Below are positions 54,978 through 62,328 of a stretch of DNA of 64,000 nucleotides, in pieces; position 1 is the stretch's first letter; the number at the start of each line of letters is the position of its first letter. This DNA is from Planctomycetaceae bacterium (GTDB lineage Bacteria > Planctomycetota > Planctomycetia > Pirellulales > Thermoguttaceae). The translations under genes were made by a program, and so were the position numbers. The notes beneath the pieces were generated by a model that did no database searches, was not told the DNA's origin, and saw only the letters and a program-made list of their open reading frames with translations. The stretch covers positions 1-64,000 of the forward strand of contig JAJFVC010000088.1 in NCBI GenBank assembly GCA_021372005.1, in the 5' to 3' direction.

Positions 54978-55562
54978 ATGCGTGTGCAACGGATCACGGC
55001 GACGTTCATCGCCAGGTTGATTGTTTGTTGCGCCTTGGGCGTGTTTTGCTGCAATAGCTACGTCGCGTTGGCGGACGACGGTCAAGGGTTGTTTATTCCT
55101 CAGGCGGATTCCTCGAATTCCGAAACGGCCGGCAATTATTGGACCGGCCGGCAAGCGACGACAGCGGGTTCTGCGGAGCGGTCCGTGGCCAGGACCTATG
55201 CGGTGCAGCGACGACCCGTCGCAGGCCATAGCCTCCCGCGATTGTTTCCGGAAGTCAAATCGACCACGATTGCGAAGATCGTTCGGACCATGTTGCCTTG
55301 GGGCGTCGGGCTGTTGGCAACGGCCGGCTTGATCATGGCGTTGACGGGCGTCGTGCGTCAACGGCGCTCGAAGGTTGGTTTTCTGGTGCGGTCCACCCCG
55401 AACGTCCGCAATGCGCAGGTCGGTTGGGTTGACCGCGATCCGGCTCGACCCGTGTTGGCGCTGCGGCTGATGCAAACCGATTTGCCGGAACCGCAGCATC
55501 ACTTTGTCGATGCGCAGTTCGGAGAGGAAGAAGAAGTGCGCCCGTTGCGTCGGGCGGCTTGA
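54978..55562 (+). CDS. Secreted/bitopic membrane protein, ends RPLRRAA
   Basis: 194 residues. AAAAGGA lies upstream of the ATG. Signal peptide LIVCCALGVFCCNSYVALA with cysteines at the end; then DGQGLFIPQADS (compare GEQLFIPS in the 53650 gene), a Ser/Thr-rich stretch, and a TM helix (LPWGVGLLATAGLIMALTGVV) with an RQRR stop. The cytoplasmic tail ends EVRPLRRAA. Paralogous layout to its neighbours. Confidence 0.65.
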   Translation: MRVQRITATFIARLIVCCALGVFCCNSYVALADDGQGLFIPQADSSNSETAGNYWTGRQATTAGSAERSVARTYAVQRRPVAGHSLPRLFPEVKSTTIAKIVRTMLPWGVGLLATAGLIMALTGVVRQRRSKVGFLVRSTPNVRNAQVGWVDRDPARPVLALRLMQTDLPEPQHHFVDAQFGEEEEVRPLRRAA

Positions 55563-55698
55563 CACATGGCGTGCGAAAAGTGAACGCCGGCGCCGCACGT
55601 TGGGCCGGTGAGATCGTCGGGGCGGTGAAGGGCGAGGGCGTTGGCGAAAACGGCACAACGGTGCGAAGATCGGATCTCTGTAGGGAGATATCGCAGTG

Positions 55699-56535
55699 AT
55701 GCGAGTGATTGAGTTGGTTGTGATTGTCTCGGCCGCGGTGGTGTTGTCGGACGATAGTTCGTCGGGCAATGACCGCATGCGGACGCCTTGCCGATCACCC
55801 GCGACGCGCGCGGCTGTGCAGGAAGCCAAAAATGTCGCCGGGCGGCGGCTCGGTTTGGAATGGGAAAGCGGTGGTGAATCTCAACACCGTTCGTCGTTCG
55901 ATTGGATGGACCTGGTTTCTTGGAACGATGATTCCGTGACGACTCCATTCTCGCCATCGTCGTGGCGCCCCGGGGACGCGGCGATCGAGGTGAACTTCTC
56001 CCCGAGCATTGTTGCGGCGCCAGTGGACGACGATGCGGTTCAAGGAGACGTTTGGTCGTCCGACGTCGCTGCGGCGGCTAACCGTCGAGGAACGTCTTGC
56101 TCGCCGCCGATGGTTGCGACCTCGCCGGTCTTTTGTGAGGACGCGGCCGGTTGTCCGCCGAACGGTTTGTGGGAGGAGTCCGCGGATGTGTTCAGGACCA
56201 TCGTGGTCGGCCTGCCGGCGTTGATGGGAGTATTGCTGTTCGTCGGCCACGCCGCGCGTCAATGGATGCGTTGGCGTCTTGCCAAAAACCGCGCTCAGCG
56301 CGCGTCGTGCGACGGCGAGGAGGTTGCGGTGTTGGAGGATCGAGTGGAACAGCCGCCGCTGGTGTTCAGCTTGGTGGAACGCGAAGCCCGCCGCGCCGCG
56401 CAAAGGGCCAAGTTGTCCGCGGACCGCCGGCCTTCGCTGTTGCCATCCAACGAGTTTGGGCGGGATCGGCCGACCATGATCCCGTTGCCGGTGTCGTTCA
56501 TGGTCGGTGGAGAAAGACTTCGGAGAGCCGCATAA
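55699..56535 (+). CDS. Secreted/bitopic membrane protein, ends ERLRRAA
   Basis: 278 residues. GGGAG is followed by ATG 55699 (GTG 55696 is an alternative). N-terminal hydrophobic VIELVVIVSAAVVLS, a long polar domain with four Cys (about 30-150), then one TM helix (VFRTIVVGLPALMGVLLFVG). The basic cytoplasmic tail has AKNRAQRASC and ends GGERLRRAA. Third member of the LRRAA set. Confidence 0.6.
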   Translation: MRVIELVVIVSAAVVLSDDSSSGNDRMRTPCRSPATRAAVQEAKNVAGRRLGLEWESGGESQHRSSFDWMDLVSWNDDSVTTPFSPSSWRPGDAAIEVNFSPSIVAAPVDDDAVQGDVWSSDVAAAANRRGTSCSPPMVATSPVFCEDAAGCPPNGLWEESADVFRTIVVGLPALMGVLLFVGHAARQWMRWRLAKNRAQRASCDGEEVAVLEDRVEQPPLVFSLVEREARRAAQRAKLSADRRPSLLPSNEFGRDRPTMIPLPVSFMVGGERLRRAA

Positions 56536-56563
56536 CCCGGGATGTTTTGAGGGGAGGTGCCCC

Positions 56564-57058
56564 ATGGACGACTCATTACGGCGAATGTCCGAGTACTTCG
56601 GGCCGGGATATCGCGTTCTGAACGTTCATTTCACGCGGATGGACGCCAAACAAGAGGCGGATGCGACGTTGGGCGGGTTTGGGGAGGGGGCGGTTTCCAC
56701 GTCGCGCGATCTGGCGACGACGCAAAGTGCGAGGCCGAAATCGTGGAAGCATCCCATTCCGAGGCGGTTGGGGCTCTCGGGGGTTGGCGGGCTTTCCGCT
56801 CGGCGACGTCGAGCCCGCTTGGCGTCGGGCCGGAAGGCGTCGTTTCATCTCCAACAGACGCCGGTGTTTTTGGCGGCGGCGGGCATTGCGTTGTCGTTGG
56901 TGTTGGCGATGACCTTGCCCGCTCAAAAAATCCGCCGTGCGACCGCGTTGGAATTCGTCCGTCCGCGTGATTGTCCAACGGTCGAGGCCGAGTCCGTGTT
57001 GTTTTCGGCCGTCTGCGATCGTTGGGATTATGCGCCGTTGTCCAAGTCGTCCTGGTGA
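56564..57058 (+). CDS. Single-TM protein, last of the small-protein cluster
   Basis: 164 residues. GGAGG lies 7 nt upstream of the ATG. Basic cytoplasmic N-terminal half (RRLGLSGVGGLSARRRRARL), one TM helix (TPVFLAAAGIALSLVLAMTL), and a periplasmic tail with two Cys ending SKSSW. No LRRAA motif. Topology is opposite to that of the three LRRAA proteins. Confidence 0.55.
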   Translation: MDDSLRRMSEYFGPGYRVLNVHFTRMDAKQEADATLGGFGEGAVSTSRDLATTQSARPKSWKHPIPRRLGLSGVGGLSARRRRARLASGRKASFHLQQTPVFLAAAGIALSLVLAMTLPAQKIRRATALEFVRPRDCPTVEAESVLFSAVCDRWDYAPLSKSSW

Positions 57059-57084
57059 AGTCGACTCGGTCGCCGCAAGTCGCT

Positions 57085-57969
57085 CTAACGACGTCCCAAG
57101 GATCGCCAGGCCAGCAGTTTAGCGGCCAATCGAGCGGCGGTCGGATCGCAACCCGGCGAGACCGGCGACGGCACGAACTCGACGACGTCGGCCCCGAGCA
57201 CGCCGGCCCTCGACTCGGTCAGCAGCACGCGCAAGATGTCCATCATCTGCCCCCACGAAAGGCCGTTGGGCTGCGGCGTGCCCGTGCTTGGAATGACGGC
57301 GGGATCCAATCCGTCGACGTCGATCGTCAAATAAACGTCGCCTTCCAATTGGATCAGCGCGTCGAGCAGATCGGCCCATTGGTCTTTCAGCGAATGGGCG
57401 TAAAACGTCGTGATGCGAGGACCGGTCGTCGCCGTGTCGTGTTCGGCGCGGGTCAGGCTGCGGATGCCGATTTGCAGCAGGCTGCATCCGCGCTCCCAAA
57501 GCCGCCGCATGACGGTGCCGTGCGACCAGTGCCGACCGTGCAGCTTGTCGGCCAGGTCGGCGTGCGCGTCGATTTGCACCACGGTGACGTTCGACAGATC
57601 TTCGATCAAACCTTCGACCAGGCCGTAGGTGATCGTATGTTCGCCGCCGAGCGTGAGCACGAATCGATCGCGCAGGGGACGGACGTAATCGCGCAGTCGA
57701 GCCAAGCAAGTCTCAATGTCACCGCGGTTGTCCAACGGAGGCAGCGTGTGGACGCGCGGCGACTCGGCGAAGTCGACCAACGTCTCTTCGTCGAACGGCT
57801 CCAGTTGATAACTGGCTTCCAGAATGGCTCGCGGTCCGCCGGCGGTGCCCGTCCCGTAGGAAACGGTTTTTTCGATCGGCGCCGGCAGCACCAAGGCGTC
57901 GGCGTGTTGCAGATCGGGCGCAGACAATCCCAGGAATTGGGTCGAATCGGCGGGTATCATATTCATCAT
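57085..57969 (-). CDS. speB: Agmatinase (ureohydrolase family)
   Basis: About 294 residues. Binuclear Mn ligands are visible in GGEHTITYG, QIDAHADL and TIDVDGLDPA. It hydrolyses agmatine to putrescine and urea. Start at the MMNMIPADS run (57969 preferred). Divergent from the arginine decarboxylase gene, which makes its substrate. Confidence 0.93.
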   Translation of the reverse strand: MMNMIPADSTQFLGLSAPDLQHADALVLPAPIEKTVSYGTGTAGGPRAILEASYQLEPFDEETLVDFAESPRVHTLPPLDNRGDIETCLARLRDYVRPLRDRFVLTLGGEHTITYGLVEGLIEDLSNVTVVQIDAHADLADKLHGRHWSHGTVMRRLWERGCSLLQIGIRSLTRAEHDTATTGPRITTFYAHSLKDQWADLLDALIQLEGDVYLTIDVDGLDPAVIPSTGTPQPNGLSWGQMMDILRVLLTESRAGVLGADVVEFVPSPVSPGCDPTAARLAAKLLAWRSLGRR

Positions 57970-58140
57970 TTCAGGGTATTCCCGGTTGCGTGTCAAGTGT
58001 CGCCGGGCCCCGCTTTAAGAAACCCTTGCGAAACTGGTGAAAATCGGTTAGCTTGATCGACTTGGTTCTGCTGTGAAAATCGACATCGCATTGGTTTGGT
58101 GACGGCTCCTCGCCGGTTTTTGGCTATGGAGGACATCGAC

Positions 58141-58695
58141 GTGGGTGAAGCATTCGTGCCTCGAAAGGTGTTTTTCACCAAAGGCGTGGGCAAGCATCGC
58201 ACGCGGCTGCAGAGTTTCGAGTTGGCGCTGCGCGACGCCGGCATCGAGGTGTTCAATCTGGTTCGCGTGTCGAGCATTTTTCCGCCGCACTGCAAGGTGA
58301 TCCCAAAAACTCGCGGGTTGGCCCGTCTGCAGCCGGGTCAGATCGTGCATGTGGTGTTGGCCGAGGCGTCGACAAACGAACCGTCTCGCATGGTCGGCGC
58401 CGGGGTCGGGCTGGCCGTGCCCGCTCAAGGCGAACAATACGGGTACATTTCCGAGCATCACGATTTCGGCATCACCGAGCCGCGGCTGCGCGATCTGGTC
58501 GAGGACATGGCCGCCACGATGCTGGCCACGACGTTGGGCATCGAGTTCGATCCCGAAACCGCCTACGACCAGCGCAAAGAGATTTATCACATGTCGGGCA
58601 AGATCATTAACACGCGGGCGTGTGTGCAGACGGCCGAAGGCGACAAGGACGGTCTTTGGACGACCGTAACCGCCGCCGCCGTGTTTGTGTTTTGA
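58141..58695 (+). CDS. pdaD: Pyruvoyl-dependent arginine decarboxylase
   Basis: 184 residues. The GTG at 58141 has a perfect GGAGG 8 nt upstream and yields FVPRKVFFTKGVGKHRTRL, the family start; the ATG at 58126 is less likely. The self-cleavage site is LVRVSSIFPP, where Ser becomes the pyruvoyl group. AEASTNEP and EGDKDGLWTTVTAAAV follow. Makes agmatine for the divergent SpeB, a polyamine route without PLP-type SpeA. Confidence 0.93.
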   Translation: MGEAFVPRKVFFTKGVGKHRTRLQSFELALRDAGIEVFNLVRVSSIFPPHCKVIPKTRGLARLQPGQIVHVVLAEASTNEPSRMVGAGVGLAVPAQGEQYGYISEHHDFGITEPRLRDLVEDMAATMLATTLGIEFDPETAYDQRKEIYHMSGKIINTRACVQTAEGDKDGLWTTVTAAAVFVF

Positions 58696-58717
58696 CGCCG
58701 GCGAGGTAAAATAACGG

Positions 58718-59806
58718 GTGGACGATCGATCCCGTCTCCAAAACCCTTGGCCGATGAAGTCTTCTGCCGTGCCTCCCGCTTTGCCCGACCGAAAACCCGA
58801 CTCTCCGCGACGATGGTTGCCTGTCTGGCTGACCGGTTGGATTCTTCACGAATCGCACGCTTGGCTGATCTCGTTGATCGCGCATCTGGCGGCGTTGTTG
58901 CTGTTTGCGCTGGTGATCACCACCGGTAAATCGACGGGCGATGGTCCGACGTTTTCGGTCGAAGTGGCCGATTCGGGCGATTCGCTCGACCCCGGCGGCT
59001 CGTCTTCGTCGGTGGAGTTTCACGCGGCGGCGGGCCAAGAGACCGCGGCGACGACGGACCTCGCGCCGGTGGCGCCGACGACCGACGCCGTGGCCGTCGC
59101 CGACAAAGCGCTCGACCCGCGTCAGTTGGCGGCCCAGGACGCTTCGCCCGGCGAGACGGGCGGTGAAGATGCCGGCAAAGCGGCCGTGCCCGGTTCGGGC
59201 AACGCGGGACTCGGCACCGGCACCGGTTCGGGCATCGGGCCGGGCAAGGGACGCGGGCAGGCGACGTTGTTCAACGCCAAAAGCGAGGGCAACAAATTCG
59301 TCTACGTGTTGGACCGCTCGGCCAGCATGAGCGCACACAACCTGTTGCAACTGGCCAAGACCGAATTGATGGCCAGCATCGACAAGCTCAAGCAGAATTG
59401 CGAGTTTCAGGTCATCTTCTACAATGAAGAGCCGTTCATCTTCAACCCGCATCGCGGCGCCGACAAGTTTATCTTGGCGACCACCTACAACAAAAAACGC
59501 GTGCAGCGGTTCGTTGACAGCGTCTATCCGTTCGACGGGACCGATCACATGCGGGCGCTGTTTCGCGCCATCCGAATGCGGCCTGACGCCATCTTTTTAT
59601 GGACCGACGCCAATGAGCCCAAGCTGGGGCCCATCGAGTTGGAAAACATCGCCAATGAGGCCAACGGCGTGGTGATCAACACGATCGAGGTGGGCTACGG
59701 ACCCGAGCCGCCGGACAACAATAATTTTCTGGTGCTCCTGGCCCGGCAAAATCACGGACAGCACGTGTATCTCGACATCAACAAGATCGCGCCGCCGGAT
59801 TTTTAA
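58718..59806 (+). CDS. Membrane-anchored VWA-domain protein
   Basis: 362 residues. A TM helix (LISLIAHLAALLLFALVIT) near residue 60 is followed by a Ser/Ala/Gly-rich linker (GTGTGSGIGPGKGRG). The VWA domain has FVYVLDRSASMS, an intact MIDAS DxSxS. Further VWA segments are FQVIFYNEEP, RALFRAIRMRPDAIFLWTDANE and VINTIEVGYG. The GTG at 58718 has GAGG 11 nt upstream; ATG 58754 is an alternative. Binding partner unknown. Confidence 0.82.
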   Translation: MDDRSRLQNPWPMKSSAVPPALPDRKPDSPRRWLPVWLTGWILHESHAWLISLIAHLAALLLFALVITTGKSTGDGPTFSVEVADSGDSLDPGGSSSSVEFHAAAGQETAATTDLAPVAPTTDAVAVADKALDPRQLAAQDASPGETGGEDAGKAAVPGSGNAGLGTGTGSGIGPGKGRGQATLFNAKSEGNKFVYVLDRSASMSAHNLLQLAKTELMASIDKLKQNCEFQVIFYNEEPFIFNPHRGADKFILATTYNKKRVQRFVDSVYPFDGTDHMRALFRAIRMRPDAIFLWTDANEPKLGPIELENIANEANGVVINTIEVGYGPEPPDNNNFLVLLARQNHGQHVYLDINKIAPPDF

Positions 59807-59812
59807 GGGCGG

Positions 59813-60991
59813 TCAACCGTTGGGCCTGGCGATTTCCTTGCTCGGTTCTTCAGCCACGGCCAATCGTTCGGCGATCGGTGGATGGCTGTGAAACAAAAAC
59901 ACCTCGAGCCGTGGCGGATCGGGGTCGTCTTTGTTCAGCCGGGCCAGCTTGCAAAACGCCGAGCGGTAGGCGTCTTTTCGCCCGGTGCGTTGCAGCGCGT
60001 AACGATCGGCCTGCCGCTCGAACCGACGGCTGACCGCGTTTTGCAGCGGTTGGATGGCGAGGCTGAACACCGTCAGAATCAGCAGCAGCATCGGCAGAGC
60101 GTCGATCGGCAGACGGGCGTAATCGAACGCCGCGCCGCCGCGGGCGATCCAAGCGGCCAGCAACCGATCGCAAAGCCAAAATCCGGCGGCGCTAAACGCC
60201 AGCCCGGACGCGATCATCCAGCGCAGGTGGCGAAACACGTGGTGGCCGATTTCGTGAGCGAAAATCACCTCGACCTCGTCGGGTGTGAAGCCGGCCAGCA
60301 GCGTATCGCCCAGCAGCACGCGGCGCGTGCGGCCCAAGCCGGTCAGCATCGCATTGGCTTTGACCGTCTCGGCGCTCAGATCGAGACGATAAACGCCCTC
60401 GATCGACAGGCCCGTGCCCTCGGCCAGTCGCGACAGCCGTTCGGTCAGCTCCGGCCGGTCGAGCCGTTCGACGCGATAGAACAACGGCAGGATCAGCACC
60501 GGTGTGAGTTGGCCCAGCACGATCGTGACCAAAAAAAACGCCAACGTCGCCGCGATCCACCAGGCCGAGCCGGTCGTCCAAATGAGCCAATAGAGTCCGA
60601 CGATCAAAAGCAGCAAAAACGTGCCGGCCAACAGATTCCGTTTGACGTAGCGCCAAAGCCAACGGCTGAAGCTCTGAGTGCTCAGTCGAAACCGATGCTC
60701 CAGCACGTGGCCGGAATAAAACGACAGCGGAAACGATATGGCCAGATGCAACGCCAAAAGAATCAAGAAAAATACGGCCAACCGAAGCGTCCAGATGTCG
60801 GCCAACCGCGGAAATCGTTGCAGCCAGGTGTCCAGCGGGCGGGCCAACCACCAAGCCATCACGCCGAAAAACGTCAGATCGACGGCCTTGTCGGCCAGTG
60901 AGCAGGCCAGATCGAGCCGGCCGTAACGCTTGGCCTCGGCCAGTTCGGCGTCGCTCATCACGGCGGCGGATTCGGCGTTTTCGGACGACAC
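59813..60991 (-). CDS. M48-family (Ste24-like) membrane metalloprotease
   Basis: 392 residues. Several TM helices precede the zinc motif FAHEIGHHVF (HExxH), and the third ligand Glu is in RRFERQADRYALQ. N-terminal segments (SGHVLEHRFRLSTQSF) match CAAX-protease-like M48A enzymes. The start is GTG with GGAGG 11 nt upstream. Convergent with the VWA gene (6 bp), probably unrelated in function. Confidence 0.9.
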   Translation of the reverse strand: MSSENAESAAVMSDAELAEAKRYGRLDLACSLADKAVDLTFFGVMAWWLARPLDTWLQRFPRLADIWTLRLAVFFLILLALHLAISFPLSFYSGHVLEHRFRLSTQSFSRWLWRYVKRNLLAGTFLLLLIVGLYWLIWTTGSAWWIAATLAFFLVTIVLGQLTPVLILPLFYRVERLDRPELTERLSRLAEGTGLSIEGVYRLDLSAETVKANAMLTGLGRTRRVLLGDTLLAGFTPDEVEVIFAHEIGHHVFRHLRWMIASGLAFSAAGFWLCDRLLAAWIARGGAAFDYARLPIDALPMLLLILTVFSLAIQPLQNAVSRRFERQADRYALQRTGRKDAYRSAFCKLARLNKDDPDPPRLEVFLFHSHPPIAERLAVAEEPSKEIARPNG

Positions 60992-61018
60992 GACGACTTG
61001 CTCCTCCGGGGACCTGGG

Positions 61019-62278
61019 CTACGAAGCGGGAATTTCCTCGCCGCGGATCAGGTCGTCGAACGTCTGACGGCGACGGATCCGTCGGGCCTGGCCGCCGTCG
61101 ATCAGCGCCTCGGCCGCCAGCGGCTTGCTGTTGTAGTTCGAGCCCATCACGAATCCGTACGCGCCCGTGCAGCCGATCACCAACCAATCGCCGACCGCGG
61201 CCTTGGGCAACCGTCGCGTGACGACGAACCCGCCCTCTTCCTGCGTGAAAATATCGCCTGACTCGCACAACGGACCGCCGACGATTACGTCCTGTTCGGG
61301 TCGGGCGTCATTGCCGTCGGCCGGCGCAACCGCCATCGGGTGATAGGAGCCGTAGAGAATCGGCCGGGCTAGGTTGTTGAAGCCGGCGTCGAGCAGATAA
61401 AACGTGTTGTCGTCCTGACGTTTGACGGCGCGGATCTCGGCGATCAAGAAACCGCTTTCAGCGACCAGATAGCGGCCCGGCTCAATCTCCAGTCGGACCG
61501 GATGCCCAAATCGCTGTTCGAGCCGCCGGCGGACCGCGTCCCAAAGGTTGAAATACGCCGCCAGATCGACGTAGGAATCCGTCGAACGATAGACGGTCGG
61601 CAATCCGCCGCCGGCGCTGATCGAACGGATCGACGGGCCGACCGCGATGGCCGCCTGCTCCATTGCGCCGCAGACTTGCGACAGGTGTTCCAGATCGGTG
61701 CCGGAGCCGATGTGCATGTGCAGCCCGACCACGTCCATCGCGTATGGCTTGGCTTGTCGGAGGCAGTCGGACAACTGGGCGTGCCAGATGCCGTGCTTGG
61801 CCTGCTTGCCGCCGGTGTTGGTCTTTTGGCTGTGGCCGTGGCCGAAGCCTGGATTGATCCGCAGCGTGATTCCTTGGCCGGGCTTGCGGCGGCCCAACTG
61901 GTCGATCATGTCGGGCGAGCCGCAGTTGACGGCGATTCCGTGTTCGACGCACAGGTCGAGCGACTCGCGGTCGAAAATGTCGGCCGTGTAGACGATCGGC
62001 GGGGGATCGCCCTCGGCCGTGAATCCGGCGGCCAATGCGCGGCGGATTTCGCCGGCGCTGACGGCGTCGACCAGCGCACCTTGACGGCGCACCAGGTCCA
62101 AAATCGTCAGGTTGGAGCACGCCTTTTGCGCGTAGCGCACCGTGTCGAATGGCGACAGGTCGGCGATGCGGCGGCGGATCATCGCCGCGTCATAAACAAA
62201 CGTCGGCGTGCCGAATTGTCGAACGAGGTCGGCAACCGGCACGCCGGCGATTTCCTTGCAAAGGGTGGACGTCAACAT
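61019..62278 (-). CDS. lysA: Diaminopimelate decarboxylase
   Basis: 419 residues, PLP-dependent fold III. The PLP Lys is in RYAQKACSN, HMHIGSG and GGGLP bind the cofactor, EPGRYLVAESG is conserved, and the catalytic Cys is in GGPLCESGD. Last step of lysine synthesis. No clear ribosome site. Followed by the protease gene on the same strand. Confidence 0.94.
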   Translation of the reverse strand: MLTSTLCKEIAGVPVADLVRQFGTPTFVYDAAMIRRRIADLSPFDTVRYAQKACSNLTILDLVRRQGALVDAVSAGEIRRALAAGFTAEGDPPPIVYTADIFDRESLDLCVEHGIAVNCGSPDMIDQLGRRKPGQGITLRINPGFGHGHSQKTNTGGKQAKHGIWHAQLSDCLRQAKPYAMDVVGLHMHIGSGTDLEHLSQVCGAMEQAAIAVGPSIRSISAGGGLPTVYRSTDSYVDLAAYFNLWDAVRRRLEQRFGHPVRLEIEPGRYLVAESGFLIAEIRAVKRQDDNTFYLLDAGFNNLARPILYGSYHPMAVAPADGNDARPEQDVIVGGPLCESGDIFTQEEGGFVVTRRLPKAAVGDWLVIGCTGAYGFVMGSNYNSKPLAAEALIDGGQARRIRRRQTFDDLIRGEEIPAS

Positions 62279-62328
62279 CGTTTCAAGTTGTCTTGGTTTT
62301 TAACCCTAAAAAAGGGAAACCCTCCGCG

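Noticed and set aside
54306-55829. 507-codon minus-strand open frame
   Set aside because: Antisense to three small genes with good ribosome sites. Its composition is Arg/Pro/Thr-rich, typical of high-GC shadow frames.
53000-57060. Horizontally acquired island or prophage for the small-protein cluster
   Set aside because: No integrase, tRNA, terminal repeat or phage gene is seen, and base composition by eye is like its neighbours.
62284-62325. Terminator between the secreted-protein gene and lysA
   Set aside because: CCCT/AGGG gives only a 4-bp stem and no T-run follows on the minus strand.
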